Source of the DNA: Xiphydria camelus
Lineage: Eukaryota > Arthropoda > Insecta > Hymenoptera > Xiphydriidae
Assembly: GCA_963678675.1 (NCBI GenBank)
Contig: OY783197.1
Span: forward strand, 13,117,813 to 13,181,812
Reading direction: 5' to 3'
DNA: 64,000 nucleotides
Each line of letters starts with the position of its first letter. Position 1 is the first letter of the stretch. The position numbers were made by a program, and so were the translations under genes. Of this stretch, positions 1-12,005 are shown one piece after another. The notes under the pieces are model-generated. The model had not been told where the DNA came from. It saw nothing but the letters and a program-made list of their open reading frames with translations, and did no database searches.

Positions 1-265
<265 letters not shown>

Positions 266-1138
266 ACATTCGGTATATAATAAGATAAAAGATAAAGCAG
301 GTATAAAAGGTTTGTGTAAATGCTATTCACTTTACTTGATTTTCTTTTTATTCCATTTAACAAGATGCTTATATGCAAGCAAGATGCTTTAATATATTAC
401 GTACTTCGCTGACAATCAATGGAAACATTTTCCCATTGCATGTTCTATACAAAGGGGCCATGCATACATCGCACTACAAAATTTTTCGGCCAATTTAAGT
501 ACCCCCTCCTCCCATGCCCCTACGCGACAGTTCGGGACATTCGAATTAATCCCCCCTCTCTTTCTTCCCTTTTCGCGCGATATTTTCTGAATCCACCTAA
601 AAGTCTGTAATCACTAAAAATTGAGGTTGCCTGTTCTACACGCAATATGTTATAATATTTCTGCAAATAAGTAATATACGATTTTCCGAGAAACCCCCAT
701 CTCCCTTCAGTAACGATTCGTACCGCAAGAATCCCCCCCCCCCTCCCTTTCCCCACCCCTAAATGCGTCGCGCGATGTGTGCATGCCCCAAATATAATTT
801 GTGAATCAAATTATAATATACATTTTGTACAATTCAAGTAGGTCAATACAATCATACCTCATGTACCCCTTCAACTGAAATTATCTTCATGACAAGTCAA
901 TTACAAATAGTACCTACGCTTACGTACAAACATAATACGTTACAAAAATTAATTAGAGATGCTGCTTTAAGAACATCTTCTATCAGAATGGTAAAAAAAC
1001 CTTTTCCCAAAGAATCGCAATTAGGTATTCCATCTGTCATACCTGGTCTGATATATTATTTGGCTATGGTATAAAACTCAGGTATAAATATATTATATCT
1101 AATGAATAAAAATTAGGAAAAGGGTTTATTCATAGTAA
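266..1138. other. Intergenic, no gene seen
   Basis: AT-rich sequence with C-rich patches near 505-560 and 690-765. Only short chance open frames are present; no motif was recognised. Confidence 0.5.
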
Positions 1139-1264
1139 GGGCCGGTTTTACCAACAGGTATAAACGCGGTATAGCGCTATACTGAGAATAACCATAAGGC
1201 TTATTGCTGGTTATTCTCAGTATAGCGCTATACCGCGTTTATACCGTGTTGGTAAAACCGGCCC
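1139..1264. mobile_element. 126-bp foldback MITE, PIF/Harbinger-like
   Basis: The ends are GGGCCGGTTTTACCAAC and its reverse complement, with arms of about 55 bp running almost to the centre. TAA flanks both sides (1136-1138 and 1265-1267). A 3-bp TWA duplication plus GGGCCGG-type ends is what PIF/Harbinger elements show. There is no coding capacity. Confidence 0.85.
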
Positions 1265-1797
1265 TAAGTGGATAAAATCAGAGTAATAATTAAAACGACA
1301 AGTTTACAATTTTGGCTCGCTTGTCACGTAAAAAGTTCCTCGCCTTACCGACGATATGAAAAGTTAATACTATTATAGATACGGAATAATTTTCTTATCA
1401 TGTATTGTACTTTGTATTGACATATAGGATGTAACAGCTTATGTATGGTAAACCATTACTATTAGCTGGTAAATTACGTTTTTCATTCATATACGAAATT
1501 AATCAAATGGGTTTTAAAAAATGAAGCAAATATTTACCTCCCAATAAAAATCTTTCAAAGTAATTAAGTTTTAAGTTTTTTTCTCATTTCAAAGTCGCAG
1601 CGCAATTCTGTTTCTAATTTTTCATTCTATTTTTATAACAAAAACGAAAATCGACTTAAATTGTTCCTGCTGCAATGCTTCCTATTTGTTCTTTATGTAC
1701 CTAAAAATAGGTGTAGTGTGTAAAGTTTGAGAAACAAATTCTATTTAATTTCGAAAGTTCAGAAGCTTATTGGCTGTTTCGTATCTAACCCTTGAAT

Positions 1798-1813
1798 GGG
1801 GGGGGGGGGGGGG
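1798..1813. repeat. Poly-G run (16 G)
   Basis: Uninterrupted G homopolymer. It could be assembly- or sequencing-sensitive. Confidence 0.9.
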
Positions 1814-2044
1814 TATACATATTTTTTACCCTTATAATATAAGTAACCCGATACACATGGGTTCGCGGTACCCAGCTGCTAGAAGCGAAGTCTAAGAAGC
1901 GCTGTAGGTATGTGTAACCCATGTATATCGTTCTAGAGTTAGTTAAGAGTGATTTAGTCTTAGTATTTCTCGGCGTGGTCTTATTTTTCAACTTCTCATA
2001 AATTGTTAACTAATTAATAATTTTATATTTTGGTAATTCCTGTG

Positions 2045-2272
2045 CGTTGTATATTATAGTCTATCTCCACGCGCATATGATTAATGAAAAAGAAATATTT
2101 TTTTTGAAGTACAAATCTTATACCGATCCATCCGTGAAACAATTATTCAGCAGTTAACAAAGAAGACTAATAAATAATTATTTCACGGATGAATCGGTAT
2201 AAGATTTATACTTAAAAATATATTATTTCTTTCCATGACGTATATGACGGTTGATACATATAATATACAACG
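2045..2272. mobile_element. 228-bp foldback element
   Basis: The outer ends CGTTGTATATTATA and TATAATATACAACG are inverted. Inner arms around 2109-2150 and 2177-2213 share TCTTATACCGAT...CCGTGAAA in inverted form. The loop is short and AT-rich. Superfamily not assigned, since no clear TSD was seen. Confidence 0.7.
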
Positions 2273-2289
2273 AATAAGCGTATATTATA

Positions 2290-2348
2290 GCGTATAAGAG
2301 CTCGAACACATTCTCTCGGACCGAGAGAATGTGTTCGAGCTTATACGC
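2290..2348. repeat. Near-perfect 59-bp hairpin
   Basis: GCGTATAAGAGCTCGAACAC and its complement flank a CTCTCGG/CCGAGAG centre with essentially no loop. One arm lacks 2 bases. It lies 17 bp from the preceding foldback element. Confidence 0.85.
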
Positions 2349-2513
2349 TCTTCTTCAAACAACGGAACCAACTTAGAATTAATGGCAACCGGAGGGAGGA
2401 AGAGAGGCGCTTGCGAGTGATTCGGTCCACCTGGTCGGACGTAAACAGAGAGGATGCCATCGTCGAAGGCATCCTCCATCGCGACGCGGAGTGGATCCAC
2501 CTGGGTTCTCCTC

Positions 2514-2536
2514 GGGGGGGGGGGGGGGGGGGGGGG
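2514..2536. repeat. Poly-G run (23 G)
   Basis: Second long G homopolymer. Open frames crossing it (poly-Gly or poly-Pro) are artefacts of the run. Confidence 0.9.
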
Positions 2537-3830
2537 CGTACGAATTTACTCCATTACCAAGGTACGTATCACGATTCGAATACTTTGGTACGTTTAGTGA
2601 CAGTGATATGCCGCTATTTTTCTCATATTCTATTGATGACAAAATATTCTATAGGTGTACCTTCAAAATGCTTGGTCTTCCGTTTAATTTGTTAACAGTC
2701 AAACATAGAAAAAATTATTTGATATCGATATACATTAATGAAGATAAAATGAAAACAATCATTGACAAGCTGTCCACCATTTTTAAAAGAAAATTTGGAA
2801 ATAAGGAAAATCAAAAGCAGTATGCGAATTTAAAACATGAAACTTAATGAGGTATGGTATTTTTCAATGAATAAAAACAGTTATTATTGGAATGGGGGCA
2901 GTTATTCCATATAATTAAATATTTAAATAATTCGTATACAAATATATTTTCTAAAGTAAGAGTAAACTCTGTATTGTATTTGAGAAGTCATGATGCATAA
3001 AGATTAAACAATTTCAAAGAAGTGGATCGTAACGTAATCAAACATTGACGAGAGAATGAAACAAAAATCTTACTAACCAGCTAAACATTTCAATTAATGG
3101 ACAGTGAAGTTTAATTAGTAATGTTTATCTTCATTCAGCCAAAAAGAAGCGTATAAGTTGGATGTTCCAAAAATGGAAATAAATGAAAAAATCGAAAAAT
3201 CACTGCATCTCTCAAATGATTGGGAGTTCTACAGTGTTACTTTGCACTTGTCGAATATAAGAAAATGAGATACAGCTGACAAGATTCGTAATTTGATTTC
3301 AAGAACAATAAGTGGAGCATTCCAAGTCACTTCAGCCACTCAAGAAATTAATGTATCCCCAGTAATGTTTTAAAATCACGTTATACTATAGCACAACGAT
3401 TCTGCCAAATTATATACTAATCCTCTCATAAATCTCCGAGTAATCGTATTTTTTCATGTTCACTTTTGGTAGAGCCCTGTTGGCTATAATGTTGTGCAAA
3501 GTTAAACCATGGGATTTTCATTCGTCCATTTCTCAATTTTCTCTTTGATAAAAACATTGCATCTCTCTAACAACTGGGAGTCCCATAATTAACTGCAAAA
3601 AATTTCCTTTTTACTTATCGAATATGAGGATAAAAAGCTACCGTCGATAAGGCTTGACCCTCAATTTCAAAAATAAAAATGAGAAGATACGATTATTTCA
3701 TGACTTATGGAAGTATTAGTCTGTAATTTGGTAGAATTGTTGTACTCGCATAATTTGACTTCTAGACATGTCTTCGGATACATTTATTATTTGAATGGTT
3801 GAAGTGGCGACGAATACCCCCTATCTACGT
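2537..3830. other. AT-rich spacer with one unrecognised open frame
   Basis: An open frame downstream of the G-run (about 2537-2847, plus) encodes roughly 100 Lys/Ile/Phe-rich residues including FKMLGLPFNLL. It looks like a transposon scrap but could not be assigned. Nothing else was seen. Confidence 0.35.
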
Positions 3831-4470
3831 ATAGTGAGTAAAAAAATACTCTTGCACACCATAATTTTTTCCCACATAACTGTATTACAGAAACAATAAA
3901 TGAAAAAATAAACATACGTTTGTCTAGACCAATTCAAATTCTAGTTGATACGTTTCAGCTTTTTTGAAAAAATTTAAGAATATCTGAATTTTAACAGTTT
4001 TTATTTTAAACTTAGAAAAAGAATTATTTCTTAGTCATTTTAGAAGAGATCTGAACTATTTATCTTGTAGAGCGCGTGATAAGTTATCTTGATCCACAAA
4101 TTTTCATTAAATTTTGTCGAAATGTAAAAAAGTCATGCCATCTAGAAAAATCAAAAGTCCAGCCGATTTACGTAATTTAGCAGAAAATAGCTCGATATTT
4201 GTCGGGGTAATTTTTAACATAATATACCAATTAGGATAAATGTTTCAGATTTTTTCTAAAATAACCGAGAAAAAAATAGTTTTTCTTAAGTTAAAATAAG
4301 AACTGCTATTAATTAAATTGTCATTCAATTTTTTTGAAAAAAGCTAAAACACGTTAACTGGATTTTGAATTGATCAACACAGATGTATGTTTATTATTTC
4401 ATTTACTCTTCAGTTAATAAAGTTATGTAAAAAAAATTATGGCGTGTAAATACTTTTCTTATCCACTACT
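3831..4470. mobile_element. ~640-bp foldback element with ~240-bp arms
   Basis: The left arm (3831-4075) and right arm (4210-4470) are inverted and roughly three-quarters identical by eye. Matching blocks include CACACCATAATTTTTT with its counterpart AAAAATTATGGCGTG, and AATAAACATAC with GTATGTTTATT. No coding capacity; looks like an old non-autonomous DNA transposon. Confidence 0.7.
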
Positions 4471-5239
4471 ATATATATTTTACGTTTTATCTTTCTTGAA
4501 AATTACCCAGGTAAATAATCAAATATTTTCTTTATATTGTCCAATAATAATGGCTAATAAAACTAACTTTTTCCGAAATTTTTCGAAATAATTACGAAAA
4601 AAAATTTCATTTTTTAAGGTTTTTTTATTCATTCAAGAGTATTCTAACATTTCCTGCAATATTTGAACCAGATTCAAAAATTATTTCTGTGATAAAAATA
4701 TGTTTGAAATGCGTAAAAAAATAGTAAGCCAAATCTTAATACTTTCGGACGAGTTTTGAACTAGTAACTCAGAGGTACCTTTTGAACTCTCAGAAGGTAT
4801 TTGAGAATTTTTTAAGAATTCAAAATGATGGCATTTTTTGTCGTTTTATAAAATGCATAATTCACATGAACGTTATGATGAAAAAATCTATTACAAAATA
4901 CTGAAGTCCTTTTAGAATGAGCAAAACACATGAAAAAATTGCAAAGCAGGTCCACGATGGAGAGAGGCAAGAGGCTTGTCGATCTGACGTGGAATGCCAC
5001 GTGACGTGACGTCAAAGATGTATATATGAATATGACCGTTCCATGATTTACAGGGGGATATATACATATGTAGATACATATGGATGTTTGTAACTCAGCA
5101 AAATTATCGTACTCGAATAACATGATTTTTAGAAATCTTTCGAGATATAATCATATCTCTAATGTGTGTGACCAAAACAGCGAAAATGGAAATAATCTTT
5201 AACGAGCTTTCGATCCAAAAGAAAATAGAAATGACTCAC
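4471..5239. other. Probable start of the bHLH gene's intron
   Basis: AT-rich sequence downstream (minus strand) of the bHLH splice donor. No second bHLH exon was seen between here and the left edge. A CACGTGACGTGACGTCA stretch near 4998-5014 combines E-box- and CRE-like words, but nothing shows it is functional. Confidence 0.4.
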
Positions 5240-5560
5240 CAGTGCCAAAGATAAGGACCTCGTTGTCTCCGGATGCGAATCCCCGTCGTCCCTGAGGACC
5301 GCCCTTAGGTGAGCTATGTACGTGGCAGCCAACCTCAGCGTGTCGAGCTTGCTCAACTTTGTGTCGGCCGGCACCCAGGGTAACGTGGTTTTCAACTTGC
5401 AAAATGCTCGACTCAGCACTCGCATTCGTGCTCGTTCCCTAGCGTTGGCTGCGTTCCTCGGCGCTCGACTCTCTGCGTCGTCCTTGTTGTACTTCTCCTC
5501 GGGTGAGAAGTCGTCGTCGTCGTCTAGGGAGGCCACCGACGAGCGTCTTTTTCGCGGCAT
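5240..5560 (-). CDS. HLH54F: bHLH transcription factor, capsulin/musculin (HLH54F) family, first coding exon
   Basis: This exon encodes 107 residues from ATG at 5560 to a splice donor (CACTG then GTGAGT at 5239-5234), ending in phase 0. An acidic N-terminus with DDDDD (residues 13-17) and basic KRR precedes a full bHLH domain at about residues 35-90: basic region [16 protein letters not shown], helix 1 [13 protein letters not shown], then [29 protein letters not shown] and [23 protein letters not shown] are diagnostic of vertebrate TCF21/MSC and fly HLH54F, nuclear regulators that bind E-boxes as E-protein heterodimers in mesoderm. The reading frame continues past the donor to 5159, but that tail is intronic. 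The second exon, expected to carry the short C-terminal tail, is not visible in the window. The start could be displaced if an upstream coding exon exists; GCTGCAG just before the ATG might be an acceptor. Confidence 0.92.
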
Positions 5561-5953
5561 CTCCTGCAGCCATCATTTCCGAATTCGTCAGACTCATCCC
5601 ATTCGCTTTGCGGATGATATATTTTTTTTGACAAGGTGGAAGGAACTTTAATTCGTCGTCTCTCCTGCGATAACGACGAACCGAGATCCGTGTTGGAATG
5701 CATTAGGATTATCGTTGGCACTTATAATATATATGTATTTCTGTGCCTCCTCGCGTCGTGGTATGTTATTGAGGTACCGAGAGAATGTCGTTTCTCGAAC
5801 CGCACATTCGTAGACCCCGCTTACAATGTGTACGATGCGAGATAATACCGATTTTAGGGCGAGGATTTTGGTTTGATGATGATTGCGTGACGTATATATA
5901 CCGTTAAGGACCTAGGTTTCGATCAGCTAAGGTTTTCACGGCATTCTTTTTAC
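5561..5953. other. Region upstream of the bHLH ATG
   Basis: Probable 5' UTR or promoter for the minus-strand bHLH exon. No convincing TATA or initiator could be placed. Confidence 0.35.
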
Positions 5954-6923
5954 TATCCCGGCTAGAAATCTACCCGGGCATACCTGAGTTCCCGTAAGGG
6001 CCTGATTAGGATAAAGTCAGGCTCCCCTGAACAAGGTATACCCAAGCAAGCTCTGATCAGGAAGCAGTAAAACTTGCCTGAACAAGGCATACCTCAAATG
6101 TCCCTGATCAGGGAGAACCCCTCCTGGTAAGAGGCTTACCTGAATAAGGCATATCCGAGACGGCCCTTGAGGATAAACGGCATATCATGATTCCCTCACA
6201 TTTTAATATTGTAATTACACGTTATTTTATCGACGGACGCTTACGTATCCTCCACACACACACACAAATGGAGGATAATAAATATTAAAATTAATTCACT
6301 TCAAAACTTTTTGTAGTCTTTTTGAGCGATTAACAGATTCAAAAAAATTCAAACCGGCTTTGACTAAAATTCATTTTGAGATATTTGAAATCGATTAAAT
6401 TCTACTTGACAGATTTGAAAGAAGTTTAATATGTGACATGTGATATTTGTCTTTGAAATTATATCGTGCACCGCATGCAATGCCAAAAATTATCTTGAGT
6501 CTATTTATTACCAGCTGACTTATGGCAATTTTTTAATTTTCATTCTTCACCATATTATTTGAACGAAAAATTCATCTTGCGCATGTTGTTTAAATTGTCC
6601 CAATGTAAATATCTTGTAAATCATGCTTTTTTTTTTAAATATTAGTGATTATCTCGGATATCGACCATCCCAATAGTTGTTCAGTTTATGACAAAGTAAA
6701 TTATCGTACTTCAAGATACCGACATAACATGTGATTCCAGAATTTAGTATTTATATCGTACCAGGGCCTGATCTGACAAGCGTGATCTCGGATCATGGGA
6801 AGGAAATCGCGTTACATCCTTTATCGGGCCCTGATCAGGTAAACATATCAGGGCATGGGCATGAACTCGGGCAAATCTGATTTGGTCCTGAGGAGAACCT
6901 GATTTGAATTTCTAGTCGGGATA
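5954..6923. mobile_element. 970-bp non-autonomous DNA element with CCTGATCAGG-like subterminal sites
   Basis: The inverted ends are TATCCCGGCTAGAAAT (left) and ATTTCTAGTCGGGATA (right). Both subterminal zones (about 5970-6170 and 6765-6900) are packed with variants of palindromic CCTGATCAGG and CCTGAACAAGG, resembling repeated transposase-binding sites. The middle is AT-rich with a short (CA)n and no open frame. Superfamily and TSD unclear. Confidence 0.65.
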
Positions 6924-7065
6924 TAAGTACAATAAATTAATAAATCAAAAACTTTTTGTTTTTTAATTGGTAAATTAATTATTAAAGTTGAGCTTGGCAA
7001 AAACAAATATACGAAAGTTTCGCAAATTAAATAATTAATTACGTGTTTATGAAAACACGAGAGGG

Positions 7066-8005
7066 AGCAGTTTTCGATCAACCAATCATGCATGGGGGTA
7101 GTTTTTGATCATGCATGAACCCAGTTTTCGATCAGGGATTCTAATACGTACAAAATGAAACAGAATTATTGAAATAAATATTTTGCAACTTATTTATTAA
7201 AGTTATTTATTGATATTAATACTCAAATAATAATGTATTATGTAATCTATGCAAGTAACAAACAATAATTGTGTACAAAATTAAAAAAATTAACTTGTAA
7301 CGGTGGCCTTTTTTTAAACTTCTGAAGAGCTTTCAAAACTCTATTAATTTTCCTTTAAATTTTCTCTTATTTTTTTCTTATATTTCTCTTTTTTAATTCT
7401 CATTTTTTCTAGCCTAGCATTCATCCTGAGCTGCTTTTCTTGTTCTGCTTTCCATTTCTTTTCATGAACTTGTTGGTGATACGCTCTATATTGTAATAAT
7501 TTCACCATTCTAAATACTAGAAAGTATTTTTAATCTGAAATATTTGTGGATAGAAACGTGATCGAAAACTACAGCGAAGTATGAAAACTGGGAGCAGTCA
7601 TAAATTATCAGATTGTTTTATTAAAGAATAAGATAAAGTAGCTAACGTTTTGTAAATTATTACTAAAATTAAACTATTACACAATACAAATACGTAATAA
7701 TTACCTCATAAGCTCCAAAACACGAAGGAGACAGAAATGTTTTTATTAGCGTCACTTCTAACAGATTGTAGTAAGACTATGGCAGACGTGCCATTTAGCC
7801 AAATACGTTACCACTGCAGCATTTATTTTTAACGAAATAAGTATTTCTAAAACTTTCTGAATATGGATAACAAATTTCGGAATAATTGTTTAATTAAATT
7901 TTTTCTTCTTTGCATGAAATAGTGTTACCATAAATTTAATATAAGGGTTCAAATAAAAAAGTGGTCGTAAACTGGGCCTAGATCGGAAACTCGGTCCATG
8001 ACGGT
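7066..8005. mobile_element. Candidate degenerate DNA element with repeated AGTTTTCGATCA ends
   Basis: GCAGTTTTCGATCA recurs at about 7068-7082, 7101-7112 and 7122-7135. Inverted relatives (GATCGAAAACT near 7561, GATCGGAAACTC near 7981) occur at the other side. The architecture, a G-rich end word repeated subterminally, resembles the pogo-like elements near 20-25 kb. No TA duplication could be fixed. Confidence 0.35.
7344..7508 (-). CDS. Short Lys/Glu-rich open frame (54 aa), unrecognised
   Basis: Starts MVKLLQYRAYHQQVHEKKWK and continues as an uninterrupted Lys/Arg/Glu-rich helix ending KIRENLKEN-stop. Codon content looks protein-like against the AT-rich surroundings, and the peptide should form one charged helix. 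It lies inside the candidate element at 7066-8005, so it may be a transposon-gene remnant. No family recognised. Confidence 0.3.
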   Translation of the reverse strand: MVKLLQYRAYHQQVHEKKWKAEQEKQLRMNARLEKMRIKKEKYKKKIRENLKEN

Positions 8006-8480
8006 ATTATGCTGTAAGAAAAATTTGTATAAAATTCAATATAATTGTATACAGAGCTTCTTTATAGCATGTGATTATGAAAATTAATATCCTATACCTT
8101 ATGGAATTTGTATCAAATATTTGTTATACTTTTTATCCAATTATAATAAATATAATACATAATTCGTAAAAGAGTATACTCATTTTCCTAATCACGTATT
8201 ATATAAAAGCTTTATATACAATTAGGATAAAAGTAGGATTGACGTCCTGGTTGAAGAGCAAGTTCAAAGCCGATTATTTTCAAATCAATTGAAAGTATCG
8301 AAAAAAAGTTAAAATAATAAATGTTTATCTATATTTTTATTATAAAATACCTACTCTCTATACTATTTGCATCGCGATTTTCTCCACTGCGGTTCAAGAT
8401 AATCGCGTTCAAATTTAAATAGAGACCAAGGCGTCTATCCCACTTTTACCCTATATTAAATTTAGTACAAATTTTTCTTA

Positions 8481-8960
8481 CAGGCCACAAAGAGACTATG
8501 AATCGATAAGTCGTTCGAAAGAGAAGGAAAACTGAAAGTCAGGAGGATCGATGAACGAGTACAGGTCTCACCGCGAGTACTCACCTTACTTCCGGTCGTC
8601 GCACCAATCGATCGATGAAGTATCGTTCGTCGCGCGTCGACTCGTGAATCGGAAGGTGTCGCAGTCAGAAACGTCGGGGTTTACCGATCACGCGGAACTA
8701 ATTGCCGGCGCGCGCTAAGAGGGCACCCCGAAGAGAGGGAGGAAAATGAAGATGCGGTAGGAAAAAATGAGTTCGCAGAGGGATTTGGGACGACCTAAAA
8801 TCCGGGCGGGGCTTCCACCTCCTCTTCCTCATCTTTCTCCTCCTTCTTCGCAACGTAACCGCTTCTTCCTTCCCAACGCGCGTGATCGCGCACTCGGTTT
8901 TCGGTCGTTCGAATGTCGCGGCATCTGCAGCCACCTGGACTATCCCCCCTTCTGACTCTT
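8481..8960 (-). promoter_or_regulatory. GC-rich island with a minus-strand splice donor; possible 5' UTR exon or promoter
   Basis: An abrupt CpG-rich block in AT-rich DNA. On the minus strand CGGAAGTAAG is followed by GTGAGTACTC, a good donor, near 8582-8573. It could be a non-coding first exon of the bHLH gene 3 kb away or of an unseen gene. The frames inside it are low-complexity, and no TSS motif was placed. Confidence 0.3.
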
Positions 8961-9144
8961 CTCACTCTTCTTTACTTTTTCTCACTCATACTCAAAGTTT
9001 AATATGCGGATTGGAAGGTTATATTTATTATGCTTCCTGCTTTACCGAATTTTGTCCGTTTATAATAATGTGCTTATTATTTTATTTAACACTAATTTAG
9101 TATAATTTAATAATAATTTCACTTAGTCATTTTTTATTAGTAGC

Positions 9145-9236
9145 CGGAACACGTTGCACGGGGAAGTTGGCCTCTCATTTTTATTATTTTCTATGGCAAT
9201 GAGAGGTCAACAGAACTTCCCGTGGCGATATGCTCT
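9145..9236. mobile_element. ~90-bp foldback MITE
   Basis: ACGGGGAAGTTGGCCTCTCAT (20-base core) is inverted opposite ATGAGAGGTCAACAGAACTTCCCGT, with a short AT loop. Arms carry small indels. Confidence 0.6.
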
Positions 9237-9778
9237 GGTCTTCCCGAATCGAGGATCATCTACATGACTCGATGCTTTTATTTGGTGCCCATTGTGTTGT
9301 AAATACCTCTAGTAAAAATAATTTTAATCGATTAACTTTATTGGAGTCGCCTATAGCTGAAAAGCAAACGGGTTCTATTGCTTTACCATGAAAACTGAAC
9401 CTGATTGGTCCTTCACATGGCAAAACAAGACGATCCACTGGTAGGTACTATTCAGCTACGCTCAACTTAATAAAACTCCGCCATCTATAGAGTGGATATT
9501 AGAACCATTGTCACTGAATGTACAATCTGCAGTAAATGCTGTTGATTTACTCCTAACCAATAGCATACACTGTAAAAAGAAATGTGTATTTTTAATATAC
9601 TTTTGTTTAAATGTTTCTAATTTTCAAAAGTCTATAGTTATAACTTAGATAGAAAAAGATTTTTTTATACTTTAGGGACTGCCGGCAGCCCTAGTCTTCA
9701 CTGGTTTATAATCTCTGGTGCAGAGAAATACTTTTTCCCTCACACACAGACACCTCAAATTAATCACTTATACATATT
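9237..9778. other. No gene seen
   Basis: AT-rich spacer; only chance open frames. Confidence 0.4.
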
Positions 9779-10007
9779 TCGCTGCTTAAGAAGAAGACCG
9801 TCACAACTCAAAATTTCAGTAGGAGCATTTAAAGCTTATTACAAATTCAAATTAAAAGTTATTGTAGAATGAGTTGTCTGAATTTAGCGGATCAAAAAAA
9901 TTTAGACAACAACTCATTCTACAATAGCTTTTAATTTGAATTTGTCATAAGCTTTAAATACTCCTACTGAAATTTTGAGTTGTGACCGTCTTCTTCTTAA
10001 GCAGCGA
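9779..10007. mobile_element. 229-bp foldback MITE
   Basis: Arms of about 105 bp are nearly perfect inverted copies, beginning TCGCTGCTTAAGAAGAAGAC and ending with its complement. The 20-bp loop is near 9888-9908. High arm identity implies recent formation or gene conversion. No TSD assigned. Confidence 0.8.
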
Positions 10008-11464
10008 TACGCGTGTGATACAATTTATTAATGTAATTGAGAAAAGTTTATACGATTGGTAATATAAAATGTAAACTCCAGATTTATGTGTAGATAATAT
10101 GTACCTATACGTATAGCTACAATATTTAAGTATTGATTGAATAAAACGTCATAAATGTTTCAAACATTGTTCGAACATAACGTGTATATCAAACTCTACT
10201 TAAGATATAATAATGGTTGAGAAGAATTACTAAGTTTTGTTAACTATTTTAATTAATATCAAGAAGCAGTGAAAGTAATTACGAAACTGACTTCTCAATC
10301 CTTATTTGTACTTTCGTATAAAACGTATAGATAAGTGTCGTCGTCTCTTCGTTATATTACAATATTCGAATTAACGAGACATGCGATTCTTTATCCTCTT
10401 CCGTTCCCTTTGAAAATGGTCGTGTCATCTATTAATCCACCTAAAAAAAATCCTCATTGAGTGACAGTCATTTATTTCTCTGAAACGAGGATTTGAAATG
10501 GATCCTGTAACTCGAGGTTTGCGGTGACCGCGGACATCCTTCTTACTACCCTCGCTGAGTTATGCCTTACAAATTCGGAAAAAAACCCCAGCAATCCGAC
10601 ACCCTCGAACTTTCGCTTCTTTCACTGTCGAGTAATCGCGACAACTCTCTCCTTCCGCCCTCCCGCTAAGGGCACAGGGTTCCCTGACTACTTCCAAAGA
10701 ATCCTCTAACAATATCTCATAGCATTTTTCAGTTATAAACATCGTAGGTATGGCTACTGTAACTGAGAAAAGTAGTTTTATTGATAGACAGGTAAAGTCA
10801 ACAGAGATGCCTTACGGTCTGCATTACAATGTTAATTTTATAGCTAATGAGTTACGTCAAAATTCTGATAATGTATTACGTTTTTTCTTCAACCATACGA
10901 TTGTATACTAGAAGTTATGATCAGTAATTAAATAATCATATGTACTATAATATATTTTTTATTATTGTTATATCATGAGCCTCGATAGAGACTCAGCGCC
11001 AAGGACTAAGGCGAAGCACCCGTCCGACGGCAAGACTCAAGAGGAAATGTATATTCCGCGTATAGTTCGTACCTGAAATAAGGTATTTATTATATTTCTC
11101 AGTAGCTAAGATGTTTCGAATTATGAAATTAATATCATACACAGTCTGGGACCGGCGCTTTCAATCGAATTTATGCAGTGCCAAATCGATAAACGGGTTT
11201 TAGAGATATGATTCGTCGAAGATAAACCTTGCTAATCTTTATGAACTAAAATTCGTCATAGTCGTCTTCGTACCTTCAGGGGAAACTTGATGCCAACTTC
11301 AAAAAATCCGTCTGCTGCTTTCTCTGCTAGACGACGCTAATAATCATATATCGACCGATGTTATGAATGAACAACCTACTCTTGTGCCAACCACGGGATT
11401 GAGTTTTCCTTTTTCTATTTATGAGTATCTAGACGCCGGTAAGTACATACGAGGCTCTTGTTAA
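10008..11464. other. No gene seen
   Basis: AT-rich sequence with a modestly GC-richer patch at 10500-10700. No exon with recognisable protein content on either strand. Confidence 0.4.
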
Positions 11465-12005
11465 GTGGTAAATTCAAACTTATGCAAATATATCAAAAAT
11501 GGTGAGAGATACGATAAACCGGAGGAAATTTAGAAGCGATGTATAACGGATCGATTCTTCAATCGTGACCATACTTATAACCAAACAGTGCGAGTCGATA
11601 AATTATTTAAACAATAAACTTAGTCAAATATCTCAGAAATGGTGAGAGATACGGTGAAACGGAGAAAATTTCAAGGTTTTGTCTAGAGAATTGAACTTTC
11701 ACCCGTGATAGTATAACCACACATAGCGAGTCGATAAATTGTTTAACAATTTGTTCAGACAGTAAACTTTCGCAAATATCTCGGAAACGGTAAGAGATAC
11801 GACGAAACGGAGAAAATTTTTGCCCCTTGGGGGAGTGGTGGTCCAACTTTTAGCAATGATGATATTATCAAAAAGAGCGAAACGATAATTTGTTTAAATA
11901 ATAAAGCTAAATATCTAGGAAACGGTAAGAGATACGACGAAACGTAGACGATTTCCAGGCATCGGAGGGGGGTCCAGCTTTTATCAGTGATCATATTACC
12001 AAAAG
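11465..12005 (+). repeat. Degenerate ~145-bp tandem repeat, about four units
   Basis: Each unit begins with a relative of AAATATCTCGGAAACGGTAA followed by GAGATACGACGAAACGGA. Units start near 11465, 11624, 11773 and 11908. A second shared block, GCGAGTCGATAAATTGTTTAA, recurs in the earlier units. Further units occur at 22065-22179 and 23225-23465. Confidence 0.75.

Noticed and set aside
2379..2847. Poly-Gly/poly-Pro frames around the 23-G run
   Set aside because: They are created by the homopolymer; no conserved protein on either side.
5159..5239. C-terminal 26 residues of the bHLH frame
   Set aside because: A consensus donor GTGAGT at 5239-5234 ends the exon; the frame beyond it is not conserved in the family.
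8698..8955. Open frames in the GC-rich island
   Set aside because: Pro/Arg/Ser-rich low-complexity products overlapping on both strands with no recognised domain; the island is kept only as a possible promoter or UTR.
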